Assembly: GCA_037178625.1 (NCBI GenBank)
Contig: CM074131.1
Coordinates: forward strand, 2,976,001-3,040,000
Reading direction: 5' to 3'
Length of the DNA stretch: 64,000 nucleotides
DNA from: Skeletonema tropicum
Taxonomy: Eukaryota > Bacillariophyta > Thalassiosirophyceae > Thalassiosirales > Thalassiosiraceae
Positions within the stretch are counted from its first letter, which is position 1. Every line of letters starts with the position of its first letter. Positions 1-12,752 of this stretch are shown here, piece after piece. A program made the position numbers and the translations under genes. The notes beneath the pieces are model-generated. The model had not been told where the DNA came from. It made no database searches and was given only the letters and a program-made list of their open reading frames with translations.

Positions 1-75
1 TAGCTGGTTGGTCCCCTGGGAAATGTTGCATACCCCCCCACAATAGGATGCCTAAGCATCCAACGAAGTAGATCA

Positions 76-1785
76 CTATCCAATATTTGTCGCATTGCCA
101 AGAAGAGCTGAAAGGTAGGACATCGGCTTCTCTTGGCAGATTGACGGTTCTGATGTCGTGCATCTAGATGCCACGACGGGTGGTTCACAAAAGGTAGACA
201 TTGGTAGCAAATCAGGTTGACTCACTGGGTGGTTCGGAGTAGGAATGTGACTGATTGCTAACGCCGCTCCCTTTTGAAGAGTACGATCAATCCGTTTCCA
301 TCGCTTGGAACGATGGCGACGGCGGCGTCTTCGACGACGACGACGACTGGATTTACCCCTGGATGAGGAAATTGGTGCTGCTTTGCTGCGGACTAGTCCA
401 CTGCTTTGCTTCACAGATTCGTCCAAAACATTTTCTCTGCCGCTCGATTCACTTGGAAGAACAGCCCCTATCACTTGTTGTTGTGTGATGGTGGCATCAT
501 GATGATGAAGATTTTCACCACCGTGCCGATGAGAATTATCCAATACGCTTTCTCTGCTACTCAATCCACTAACACTAGGTTCGTGGAGAGTTGCCCCAAT
601 TACATTTCCTCTGCAGCTCAATTCACTTGGGTGATGATGAGCTGACTTTTTAATGGTTCCATGGTTGTTCGATGCAGATGAGTTGCTGCATGACAGCTTA
701 TCATCCTTATCTCTCAGTTGTTGAAGAAGGTACACCATATTCTTCTCCATAGACTTGTTGGCTTCCTGAAGTGCTTGCACCGACTGCTGAAGTTCCCGAA
801 TAGTTGCCAAAAGCCCCTCCTCATTTTTCGACAACTGATACTGCGTGTGCCACCCCTTCGCATTTCGTTTATCCCGACGAATTGTACTCCTACTCCGTGG
901 TGGAAGTGGTAATCCTCTATCACGAAGTGGATTCGAACGAGCGGCCGCCTCCTGTCTACGTTTCTTGCGCTGAAACACAATGTACCGACGCCAAATCTGA
1001 ATGGATTTGGCTGCATGATCTCTCTCAGCAGCTATCTTTTCCTTCTGCATGCGTATGCGAGAGAGTGTTCGATGCTTCAGCGCAAGCTGTGACCGGCGCC
1101 ACCAGCACACAAGAGTGGTGGAAGCACCTGCCGCAACTTTCTGCTGCTGTTTCCGCATCTTTTTAACACGGCTGTGAAGCACCTCATATTCCTCATTAAA
1201 TTCCTTCAAAATTTGCCACTCTGAAACGTTCTGTAAACAAGTAGATGCATCATGATGCATCTGCGCTGGGCCATGTGTGTTGGCATCATAATTGATCACC
1301 TTAACATGGTAGTCGGGACGCATGTTCATCAAAACCTTATCTGCAAATTCGTCCGTGGTTACCAACAAGTGCGCCGATAGACAGTCGAACCTATCCAGTG
1401 TATCAAAATGGACACATGGAGGCTGCTCCCCATGTACAGAAACAATGAATGATGTGTCGAGACCGTAGTGTGATAGGAAAAAGTCGTACACAAACTTGCA
1501 TGTATTGTCAGTGGCAACAGTGATGATGATTTTGTCATACCACTCCAACGCTCTTTGAGGGATGCAGCGCTCAATGTGGTGGAAATATGCATCTTCATTG
1601 TCAACGTGAACTCCAGCTGCCACTACCTTGTCCTTGAAACGCTCAACCGATGACAGGAGTTGTTGAAAGCCACTGTTGGCGATTATATTATTACGGGCCA
1701 ACTTGTCCGACATCCGGAAGGTTATATCCTTCAAATAGTGGTACTTTTGGGTTATTAAAGCACCGTTGGCTTTGATGGAAACCAT
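76..1785 (-). CDS. IQ-motif, coiled-coil protein with a helicase-C-like relic
   Basis: The open frame extends to 1860, but the codon there is TTG. The first ATG is at 1785, giving 569 residues. Residues about 85-180 resemble the second RecA lobe of DEAD-box helicases: a KIIITVATDNTC strand, VSVHGE, HLLVTTDEFADK and VINYD fall in the usual order. The DEAD lobe and the HRIGRTGR motif VI are missing, so it should not be an active helicase. An IQ calmodulin-binding-like motif (AAKSIQIWRRY, about residue 264) is followed by a coiled coil near residues 330-380. A run of ten or more arginines near residue 500 looks like a nuclear or RNA-binding signal. The helicase link is inference from motif order. 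An upstream exon carrying the first lobe cannot be excluded, but I see none. Confidence 0.6.
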   Translation of the reverse strand: MVSIKANGALITQKYHYLKDITFRMSDKLARNNIIANSGFQQLLSSVERFKDKVVAAGVHVDNEDAYFHHIERCIPQRALEWYDKIIITVATDNTCKFVYDFFLSHYGLDTSFIVSVHGEQPPCVHFDTLDRFDCLSAHLLVTTDEFADKVLMNMRPDYHVKVINYDANTHGPAQMHHDASTCLQNVSEWQILKEFNEEYEVLHSRVKKMRKQQQKVAAGASTTLVCWWRRSQLALKHRTLSRIRMQKEKIAAERDHAAKSIQIWRRYIVFQRKKRRQEAAARSNPLRDRGLPLPPRSRSTIRRDKRNAKGWHTQYQLSKNEEGLLATIRELQQSVQALQEANKSMEKNMVYLLQQLRDKDDKLSCSNSSASNNHGTIKKSAHHHPSELSCRGNVIGATLHEPSVSGLSSRESVLDNSHRHGGENLHHHDATITQQQVIGAVLPSESSGRENVLDESVKQSSGLVRSKAAPISSSRGKSSRRRRRRRRRRHRSKRWKRIDRTLQKGAALAISHIPTPNHPVSQPDLLPMSTFCEPPVVASRCTTSEPSICQEKPMSYLSALLGNATNIG

Positions 1786-3052
1786 TGTTGTTGTTGTTGT
1801 TGTAACACCGAAGATAGAATAATTATTATCTCCCCCCTCCCCGGAGTTATTTCTAAGCAATCCACTCGCGGGGTGAAGATTGCTCTTACTTCCACCACGG
1901 AAATAAATTTCCAGGAATCAACAATAAATATCAATTCCTTATCAATACCAAAATATTGGGTGGGTGGGTGGAAGTACTGTCAATTGATTGGGACGTTGTG
2001 TATTGAACCAATGACACGGACACAAGATGTGAATTTATGTCCGACACTCTCACTTGAATAAAAAAAAAACGAGGGAGAGTGGTCACCAATCAATTGACGA
2101 ATCCGCTCGGGGCCAGATCGAAGAACTACTGATGGCGTGGCCCGATCGAATTCTGTGGGAGGTGGGATAAGATCAGTCGAATAATATTTGATGACAGCAG
2201 ACACAAAATCTTTTTCAAAACTTGTGCTGCCAATAAATTGGCTCAAATCGACTGATCAATGGGGGCTGTTGAGGTTGAATAGCGCCCCCTTCTATTATTG
2301 GATGGGAGGTAGGGTGGGATTGTATCCGGCGGCACTGTGTTGACCAACCAGATGTATAGGGGCAATAAATGCCACACGCTCGCAACCGAATTGAAGCGTG
2401 ATTTCGCTGTTTGCCGCGGAGCGAGACGAGCTTAACCCCTCGTCCCCCCTCCTCCGTAAATGACAATGTAGGTGGGTGGGCGACTTCCCAGAGGTATTTT
2501 AGACCAACCAAATTATATTGTGGCGGTCATAACCTGGTAGAATCTCAGTCTCCACAATGGTATATAGGTGTTGGAGATAGAGAATAGAGAAGATAAAGAG
2601 AAGTTGAGAAGTGAGCCTATGATTTAGGTGAGGCTATCTACGTAACAGTACAGATATTCTACCATCCGCCTCCGTGCGCGAATCGATCGGCGGCGCGAAG
2701 TGATCGGCCACTTTTGTGCGAGCCACATCAGGCCCAATGGATTTGCAATTACATTTGGGCTAGCCCTCGACTTGGGTCATTCTGCATATACTACCGCCCG
2801 ACAAAAGGCCCAGAAGTCTAATTCTTATTGGGCCTGTTTAGCCCAGCCTTTCGATATCGGAGATAGAACTCGCAAATTTTAGCATCTGTTCGCACGGATA
2901 GAAATGAAGTTGAGATGCATGCATCTCAACTTACCGCCTGATCGATCTAGCCATCTCTGCAGAAGTACTTTCAAGCAAAGTCGTCTCGACATTTGCCATT
3001 ATTCATATTATTTCACCGCAGCTGCATCCATCGCAAAAGATTAGATTCAACC
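1786..3052. other. intergenic region between divergent genes
   Basis: About 1.27 kb separates two divergent start codons. I see no convincing gene. It holds GT-rich and GGGT-rich runs near 1958-1975, some C/G-rich stretches near 2280-2480, and the palindrome listed separately. It presumably carries both promoters. Confidence 0.5.
2907..2932. promoter_or_regulatory. perfect 26-bp palindrome upstream of the cyclin gene
   Basis: The two 13-base arms (AAGTTGAGATGCA and its reverse complement) meet with no spacer. The site lies 120 bp upstream of the cyclin start codon, in the promoter or 5' leader. It could bind a dimeric factor or form a cruciform or hairpin; no function is known. Confidence 0.5.
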
Positions 3053-4324
3053 ATGACGAAAGACAGCGAGGATCTCTTCTCAATCTTCCGACTATCCACT
3101 GGCGAGCTTGTCGACCAAACACTTGTCCTTCTGGAACAAGAAAATAGCCATCACTACAAGTGCAGGGACTACCTCCGCAGTAACTCCTCCTCCTCCTCCT
3201 CAAAAGAAACCCGAGTCTCCGCCGAGGCAAGAGCCAAGGTAGCCCGATGGCTAGCAGATATAGTCGACTACTTCTCTCTCCAACGCCAAACGGTTGCAAT
3301 GGCCATGTCCTACGTCGATATATTCGTCTCTTTACGGCATGAACGAGCAGCATCTGAGGCACGACGCAGTGTTACCAAGTTCCAACTTTTGGCGCTTGTC
3401 TGCTTAAGCATCGCGACAAAGTCCTTGGAGGTTGCTCATCTCGATGTTGAGACATTAGTCACCGCGAGTCAGGGTTGCTACTGCGCAGATGACATTCGGG
3501 AGATGGAGATCATCGTCCTGAATGCACTACAGTGGAGACTGTGTGCACCCACAAGCCTACCAATCGCCCATCGTGTCATTGCCCTCCTCACCAAAGTCGT
3601 CCCACGTCTTCAAAATGGGGCGAACAAGCACAGCAGTGTCACCTCCTGTCTTGTAGAGTTCACAAGACTTCAGCTCGAGTTGGCAGTGACAGATTACACC
3701 TCCTCTGTCCTTCGCAAGCCATCCACTGTGGCGCTAGCATCAATACTCAACTCGATGGACCTCTTGGACTTTAATAATAGAGAAAGAACAGCGTTCAGTC
3801 GAGTTGTGATTGAGTTGACAGGTCTTGATATCCACTCGACAGATGTGTTACATGCGCGTCAAGAATTGAATGAAGTCTTTGACAAACAATCTGAAGATGT
3901 TATCTGCGGTGCTTCTGTCGATAGTAATAGTGTTAGCACTTGCAGTAGATCTCATCGCAGTTCTGCCGACAGATCCCATCGCAGTTCTTCCGACAGATCT
4001 CGCCGTAGTAGCAGTAGATCATCACGCCGCACATCTGCCTCTACGGCGTCTACTTCTCTATCTACTGCCGCCTCTACTTCTACATCGTCTTTTAATTCAT
4101 CGTCATTTAATTCGGTGTCATATCACAGCCGTGCCTCGCATGTGGGTGTTGATGAAACACTCATTGATGCACCGCCAGCCCCTCGAAGGAAAGCATCACA
4201 AAGGACTGCTAGCAATAAGTACTCCTACAAAGAAATGCTGTATGATGGATCTGCCAGTTGTGGCAGTGACAGTATACCAAGAGCTTCGGAGTTGTTTCAT
4301 GGATTTGGTCAATCAAGATTTTGA
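3053..4324 (+). CDS. cyclin-box protein (diatom-type cyclin)
   Basis: 423 residues, no intron. The frame is open upstream to a TTG at 2993, but the first ATG is at 3053 in a good context (caaccATGac). The N-terminal half is a cyclin box: RAKVARWLADIVDYF matches the helix-1 MRxxLxDWL-like pattern, followed by AMSYVDIFVS, LLALVCLSIATKSLE and EMEIIVLNALQWRL. These give the cyclin N fold that binds a CDK. The C-terminal third is low-complexity serine/threonine/arginine (several SHRSS and SRRSS repeats) and is probably a phosphorylation-rich tail. Diatoms have an expanded set of such divergent cyclins linked to cell-cycle entry, so this fits a diatom-specific cyclin, but I cannot assign the class. 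A 26-bp palindrome lies just upstream. Confidence 0.88.
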   Translation: MTKDSEDLFSIFRLSTGELVDQTLVLLEQENSHHYKCRDYLRSNSSSSSSKETRVSAEARAKVARWLADIVDYFSLQRQTVAMAMSYVDIFVSLRHERAASEARRSVTKFQLLALVCLSIATKSLEVAHLDVETLVTASQGCYCADDIREMEIIVLNALQWRLCAPTSLPIAHRVIALLTKVVPRLQNGANKHSSVTSCLVEFTRLQLELAVTDYTSSVLRKPSTVALASILNSMDLLDFNNRERTAFSRVVIELTGLDIHSTDVLHARQELNEVFDKQSEDVICGASVDSNSVSTCSRSHRSSADRSHRSSSDRSRRSSSRSSRRTSASTASTSLSTAASTSTSSFNSSSFNSVSYHSRASHVGVDETLIDAPPAPRRKASQRTASNKYSYKEMLYDGSASCGSDSIPRASELFHGFGQSRF

Positions 4325-4356
4325 ACAACAAAAAATGATTAGAGGGCGTTTGGCTG

Positions 4357-4482
4357 GAAAGTATCTCCGCCTACAGATGTAAATTAAACTAATCTGTATC
4401 ACTAACAACAACGACAACAGAAAGTATCTCCGCCTACAGATGTAAATTAAACTAATCTGTATCACTAACAACAACGACAACA
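4357..4482. repeat. 63-bp perfect tandem duplication
   Basis: The segment 4357-4419 is repeated exactly at 4420-4482, starting GAAAGTATCTCC. It begins 32 bp after the cyclin stop codon, so it probably lies in the 3' UTR. Confidence 0.9.
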
Positions 4483-5035
4483 GTTTCAACATTATGTCGT
4501 AACGTAAAATATAGAACAGAAGAGTGCATCAGCCAGCAACATATCATATCTGATGTCATTTCTATATGGTTCGAAGTCAACATCAGCACCCAGTGGCCCA
4601 AGATATTGAAAAGGTTACTATTGCTATGGTACAGAACTTCGGACTAGATACAAATGGTGTAAAGGCCTGCGAAACATCAGAAGTGGCAAAGGAGAGGACC
4701 GAGCAGCATTAAACGCCACTTCGTAACTAACTCAATGAATGGACTCGCATCAGGTAAAACATAACCTCGTTCCGATAAAAAATTATATTAACGCTGCCCA
4801 GATGACTAGAATGAGAACACAGGTATATGCTGAAACCTCAAAAATGATCATGACATCAAATTTAAGAGAAGCATAGCTAAAAGCACAACAAAAATTTACC
4901 AAAAAGCATCGTATCAAACGTTGACTCAAAAAAGAAAGAACGTGCTACAAGGTGGCCCATTCAGAATTGTAACGATAATGTACTAGCATACTAAACCAAA
5001 TAGCTGATGAGAACTGTCCATTTGAATTGGCTGAA
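4483..5035. other. AT-rich spacer, no gene seen
   Basis: About 550 bp between the cyclin 3' end and the satellite array. No convincing ORF or structured RNA was seen. Confidence 0.5.
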
Positions 5036-8000
5036 AACATGACAAACATTCTACCAAATCGTATCTGTCGTCGACAATACGGGCATAAGCCGCTTCAAGT
5101 TGCCCACAACACTCGGCGGTGATACTACACAAGCTCATTTGTACTGCTCAAACGGCTAGCGTGTATAGAAACGATGATACAACCTCGTAGCTGATGTGAG
5201 AGGTCCAGTGTGGGCTGGACAGCTGTACCAGATAATCCCAAATCGTAACTATCGCCGTCAACACGCGCATAAGCCGATTCTAGGTGCCCATTATAGTCGG
5301 CGGTGATACTACACAAGCTCATTTGTACTGCTCAGACGACTAGCGTCCGTAGAAGCGATGCTTCAACCTCGTAGCTGATGTGAGAGGTCCAGTGTGGGCT
5401 GGCCAGCAGCACCCAATGGCACCCAACGGCACCCAATGGTATCTATCGTCGTCAGAAAAACCATGAGACGCTTCTAGGTGCCCATTATAGTCGGCGGTGA
5501 TACTACACAAGCTCATTTGTACTGCTCAGACGACTAGCGTCCGTAGAAGCGATGCTACAACCTCGTAGCTGATGTGAGAGGTCCAGTGTACTGCAGCACC
5601 CAATGGCACCCAACGGCACCCAATGGTATCTATCGTCGTCAGAAAAACCATGAGACGCTTCTAGGTGCCCATTATAGTCGGCGGTGATACTACACAAGCT
5701 CATTTGTACTACTCAGACGACTAGCGTCCGTAGAAGCGATGCTACAACCTCGTAGCTGATGTGAGAGGTCCAGTGTACTGCAGCACCCAATGGCACCCAA
5801 TGGTATCTATCGTCGTCAGGATGGGCATGAGACGCTTCTAGGTGCCCATTATAGTCGGCGGTGATACTACACAAGCTCATTTGTACTACTCAGACGACTA
5901 ACGTCCGTAGAAGCGATGCTACAACCTCGTAGCTGATGTGAGAGGTCCAGTGTGGGCTGGCCAGCAGCACCCAATGGCACCCAATGGAATCTATCGTCGT
6001 CAGGATGGGCATAAGACGCTTCTAGGTGCCCATTATAGTCGGCGGTGATACTACACAAGCTCATTTGTACTGCTCAGACGACTAGCGTCCGTAAAAGCGA
6101 TGCTACAACCTCGTAGCTGATGTGAGAGGTCCAGTGTCGGCTGGCCAGCAGCACCCAATGGTATCTATCGTCGTCAGGATGGGCATGAGACGCTTCTAGG
6201 TGCCCATTATAGTCGGCGGTGATACTACACAAGCTCATTTGTACTGCTCAGACGACTAGCGTCCGTAGAAGCGATGCTTCAACCTCGTAGCTGATGTGAG
6301 AGGTCCAGTGTGGGCTGGCCAGCAGCACCCAATGGCACCCAACGGCACCCAATGGTATCTATCGTCGTCAGAAAAACCATGAGACGCTTCTAGGTGCCCA
6401 TTATAGTCGGCGGTGATACTACACAAGCTCATTTGTACTGCTCAGACGACTAGCGTCCGTAGAAGCGATGCTTCAACCTCGTAGCTGATGTGAGAGGTCC
6501 AGTGTGGGCTGGCCAGCAGCACCCAATGGCACCCAACGGCACCCAATGGTATCTATCGTCGTCAGAATGGGCATGAGACGCTTCTAGGTGCCCATTATAG
6601 TCGGCGGTGATACTACACAAGCTCATTTGTACTGCTCAGACGACTAGCGTCCGTAGAAGCGATGCTACAAACTCGTAGCTGATGTGAGAGGTCCAGTGTA
6701 CTGCAGCACCCAATGGCACTTAATGGTATCTATTGTCGTCAGGATGGGCATGAGACGCTTCTAGGTGCCCATTATAGTCGGCGGTGATACTACACAAGCT
6801 CATTTGTACTGCTCAGACGACTAGCGTCCGTAGAAGCGATGCTACAACCTCGTAGCTGATGTGAGAGGTCCAGTGTCGGCTGGCCAGCAGCACCCAATGG
6901 TATCTATCGTCGTCATGATGGGCATGAGACGCTTCTAGGTGCCCATTATAGTCGGCGGTGATACTACACAAGCTCATTTGTACTGCTCAGACGACTAGCG
7001 TCCGTAGAAGCGATGCTTCAACCTCGTAGCTGATGTGAGAGGTCCAGTGTGGGCTGGCCAGCAGCACCCAATGGCACCCAACGGCACCCAATGGTATCTA
7101 TCGTAGTCAGAAAAACCATGAGACGCTTCTAGGTGCCCATTATAGTCGGCGGTGATACTACACAAGCTCATTTGTACTGCTCAGACGACTAGCGTCCGTA
7201 GAAGCGATGCTACAACTCGTAGCTGATGTGAGAGGTCAGTGTACTGCAGCACCCAATGGCACCCAACGGCACCCAATGGTATCTATCGTCGTCAGGATGG
7301 GCATGAGACGCTTCTAGGTGCTCATTATAGTCGGCGGTGATACTACACAAGCTCATTTGTACTGCTCAGATGACTATCGTCAGCAGAATCGTTGCTACAA
7401 CCTCGTAGCTGATGTGAGAGGTCCAGTGTCGGCTGGCCAGCAGCACCCAATGGTATCTATCGTCGTCAGGATGGGCATGAGACGCTTCTAGGTGCCCATT
7501 ATAGTCGGCGGTGATACTACACAAGCTCATTTGTACTGCTCAGACGACTAGCGTCCGTAGAAGCGATGCTTCAACCTCGTAGCTGATGTGAGAGGTCCAG
7601 TGTGGGCTGGCCAGCAGCACCCAATGGCACCCAACGGCACCCAATGGTATCTATCGTAGTCAGAAAAACCATGAGACGCTTCTAGGTGCCCATTATAGTC
7701 GGCGGTGATACTACACAAGCTCATTTGTACTGCTCAGACGACTAGCGTCCGTAGAAGCGATGCTACAACTCGTAGCTGATGTGAGAGGTCAGTGTACTGC
7801 AGCACCCAATGGCACCCAACGGCACCCAATGGTATCTATCGTCGTCAGGATGGGCATGAGACGCTTCTAGGTGCTCATTATAGTCGGCGGTGATACTACA
7901 CAAGCTCATTTGTACTGCTCAGATGACTATCGTCAGCAGAATCGTTGCTACAACCTCGTAGCTGATGTGAGAGGTCCAGTGTGGGCTAGATAGCAGCAAG

Positions 8001-8400
8001 ACACTGTACCAAATCGTGTCTTTCGTCGTCAATACGCACTGAGCCGCATCTTTTGGTTTTTTATAGTCGGCGGTATTATTAAACTGGGTTAAATGCACTG
8101 ATCAGTTTGCTGGCGTGCGTAGAACTGTTTATACAGACTCGTAGCTGATGTGAGAGGTCCAATGTGGGCTGGCCAGCAGCACCACATTCTATCAAATCGT
8201 ATCTATCGTCGTCAATACGCGCATGAGCCTCATCTAGTGGTCGTTAATAATCGGTGGTGATACTACACAAGCTCATTTGTACTGCTCAGACGACTAGCGT
8301 CCGTAGAAGCGATGCTACAACCTCGTAGCTGATGTGAGAGGTCCAGCGTGGGCTGGCCTGCGGCAGCACATGGTACCAAATCTTATCTGTCGTCGTCAAT
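5036..8400 (-). repeat. satellite array 1, about 18 units of 174-195 bp
   Basis: The anchor GATACTACACAAGCTC recurs at 5121, 5304, 5499, 5686, 5863, 6047, 6221, 6415, 6609, 6786, 6960, 7154, 7339, 7513, 7707, 7892 and 8259, with one degenerate unit near 8074. Much of the length variation comes from a 10-bp subrepeat (CACCCAATGG/CACCCAACGG) present 1-3 times per unit. Central units are nearly identical; edge units are diverged, as expected from unequal exchange. The strand is set to minus because the array 2 units (39.6-42.9 kb) read in the other direction. Short ORFs of 60-66 codons recur in the units but the unit length is not kept in frame, so I do not call them genes. Confidence 0.95.
6960..8065 (-). 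repeat. 553-bp higher-order repeat, two copies
   Basis: Spacings of 194, 185 and 174 bp repeat as a block. The private variants GAGGTCAGTGTACTGC (7229 region and 7782 region) and GATGACTATCGTCAGC (7369 and 7922) each recur exactly 553 bp apart. Three monomers therefore duplicated together as one unit. Confidence 0.85.
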
Positions 8401-8857
8401 ACGTGAATGGACTCTTGTAGTGACACATTATTCTTTGATGTTGTTTTTTGTAGTTACTTCGACTTCGTTTAGCAAGATTCTGTTGGTAGTTGCCATGTTG
8501 CCCATATTTTTTTCTTTTTATAGAGCTACCACACACACATATGACCCGATGAGATTTAAGTTTTTTGGGTTTTCGATTTAATCACATCCTCGCACCTTTT
8601 TTTCCATTTTTTTTATTAGGCCAATATCAGCATCATCTGACTCATGCACCTTTTCGGCATTGTCACGTCTGATACTTGGCTATCTTGCAACGAAGTTGAA
8701 AATGATGTTGAGGTTCATGACGACAAGGCAATCCCATTGTTATTCTGATCTGTTTCTAGTTTAGTTCATCGACAGCGTCATGTCACATTTCCATTTTAGT
8801 CGCAGAGTGAAGTTGAATAATATTTAGAGGAGTTATGTAGTATCTATTGCATGTATT
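8401..8857. other. spacer and probable Hip 3' UTR
   Basis: AT-rich sequence between the edge of array 1 and the Hip stop codon. A 77-codon ORF at 8348-8581 starts inside the last satellite unit and has no family resemblance. Nothing else was seen. Confidence 0.4.
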
Positions 8858-10500
8858 TTAGTCAACAAGGTCTGGCATCTCGTCGTCATCGCTTTCAATG
8901 TCTGGAATGTCAAAATCTCCTCCACCACTGCCACCAAATGGACTGCCTCCTCCCATTCCACCCATTCCCCCCATACCGGGCATACCACCCATACCTCCCA
9001 TTCCTCCGCCACCCATCATTTTCCCCATGAGCTTCTGAAGGAAGGGCCCGACCTCCGGATCTGCCATCATCTCCTGGATCTTACCAGGGTTTGACATTAA
9101 GCCCGCAGGGCCGCCGGATCCCATCAGATCCTGGAATGCTGCCTGAATTTTAGGATTTTGCATTCCTGCTGCGATCTCTGGATCAGACATGAGCCCCCTG
9201 TAGAAGAAAAGAATCGTGTAGCATATGAGCGCAAGCACTTGTGAAATGTAGAGAAGCAAAGTACTGAACTACGCAGCATGTAACTTACGCCATCATCCCC
9301 TCCATTCCACCCATTCCTCCTCCTCCCATACCGGGCATACCTCCCATTCCACCCATACCAGGCATACCTCCCATTCCTGAACTTGATGCCCTAGCCTTCT
9401 CTTCCTCTTCGGCCTCCTTCCTAGCTTCTTCCTGTGCCTTTTTGATCTCTGCCGCCCTCTTTTTCAATTTCTCCTCTTCCTCAAGCTTCTTCTTGACAAC
9501 TTCCGCATCTAACTCACTGCACTTCTCCGTCGCTTCCTTCAACATCATTGCGGCTTCCGAATCCCAATCAATTGCCTGAGCCTGGGACAAATCCTTTCGA
9601 GCCAAGTGACATTGATCCGTTTTGAGGTAGCACTCGCCACGAATGCGAAGTGATTTGGCAGAGTCAGGATTTTTCTCCAATGCAACATCACAATCACGAA
9701 TTGCAGCATTGTAGCGTTTCAGTTTGAATAGACAATGGGCACGATTGGCAAGCAACAGGGCACTAGGCTCCGCAGCAAGCACCGCCTCGGTGTATTTCTC
9801 CAACGCCTCTTCGAAATTACCCGCAGATTTGAGGTCAGATCCTGCCATTTTTGCATCAGTTGCTTTGTCAAAATCATCGTTAGATCCATCACCCTCATAC
9901 ATGGGAGGAAAATCTTCCTCCTCTTTGTCCGCAGTAGCATCTACAGAAGCCTCTGCACCCCAGCTCCCACCAAATGGGGCAGCGTTAGGATCAGCATCCA
10001 TTGCCTCCTTTTTCCATGCAGGAATATCATCTTCATCATGATTGTGTGAGTGTCCATGTCCATGCCCATGCTCATGAGAGTGTCCACCATCGCAGCCCTT
10101 GTCATCTTCACTCACCTCATCATCATGGTGACCATGAGCTGAGTGGCTGTGGTCAGATGTGCACTTTTCGTGCCCATGGTAATGGGCGTGTTCATCCCCA
10201 TCTTTGAGCTGCAAAATTTCAGTCTCGAGATCTTCAATATTGGATTTGAGCTGTGCAATGTACGTTTGGACAGCAACTGCAGCGTGTAGATTTTATTTTA
10301 TGCGAGCAAAGATAAGATTGTTAGATAACAAAATGCAATGCTACAAAATTAGATGAAAGATACGATAGGAGAGACCCGCCTCCAAGAGGCCAATAATAAC
10401 ACCCAAATCCGACGGGACAGCACATGCACTACTGACCTTGCTCTGAAGCACTAAGCTTCTTGATAGCATCTGATACAGCGGCGGGTGTTTTTGGTGCCAT
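8858..10500 (-). CDS. ST13: Hsc70-interacting protein (Hip/ST13-like) with His-rich insert
   Basis: Three exons: 10437-10500, 9289-10276 and 8858-9197; introns 10277-10436 and 9198-9288 have GT-AG ends and keep frame, giving 463 residues. Exon 1 encodes the ATG and MAPKTPAAVSDAIKK. The central part has three TPR repeats (about residues 155-260, e.g. ALEKYTEAVLAAEP, NRAHCLFKLKRYNAAI, LRIRGECYLKTDQ). A charged coiled coil, GGMP-type Gly-Met repeats and a C-terminal STI1/DP domain (GLMSDPEIAAGMQNPKIQAA) follow. This is the order known for Hip, a cytosolic Hsp70 co-chaperone that slows ADP release. Unusual is a segment at about residues 47-102 very rich in His and Asp/Glu (GHGHGHSHNH), absent from animal Hip as I know it, which could bind metal ions. 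Confidence 0.9.
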
Positions 10501-10760
10501 TGTCGGTGAAAGTAGTGATAGCAAAGAAACAAAATGGAATGAAAAGATCCAGATCGAAATTTCGAAGATCCTGAGGTCGTGGTCTGTCCGCTCTGCAGAA
10601 AAAAAGGGAAAGGCTTCCTTTCAACTCAGAGATATCGTACTCCTGGGGTACTACGAGAAGCACAAGCCGGTCGAGCGTTTCGTCTCTGAAATGATTTTAG
10701 TACTTAGTTTAATGTGGAAATGATATGCATGAAACTGAAAGCTTGCCTACCAACTCTTCC

Positions 10761-12752
<1,992 letters not shown>

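Noticed and set aside
925..940. GGATTCGAAC, which resembles a tRNA T-loop on the minus strand
   Set aside because: Inside the coding region of the IQ-motif gene, with no acceptor or anticodon stems around it.
2215..2511. 98-codon minus ORF upstream of the cyclin
   Set aside because: No homology, poor start context, and a composition like the surrounding non-coding DNA.
5125..6064. Repeated 65-66-codon minus-strand ORFs in satellite array 1 (SITADYNGHLE...), with a relative on the plus strand of array 2
   Set aside because: Unit lengths vary between 174 and 195 bp without keeping frame, the ORFs overlap into the next unit, and most units lack an intact copy. They come from a repeat that happens to lack stops.
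5036..8400. CRISPR-like array
   Set aside because: Units are contiguous 185-bp satellites with no short repeat/unique spacer pattern, and the genome is eukaryotic.
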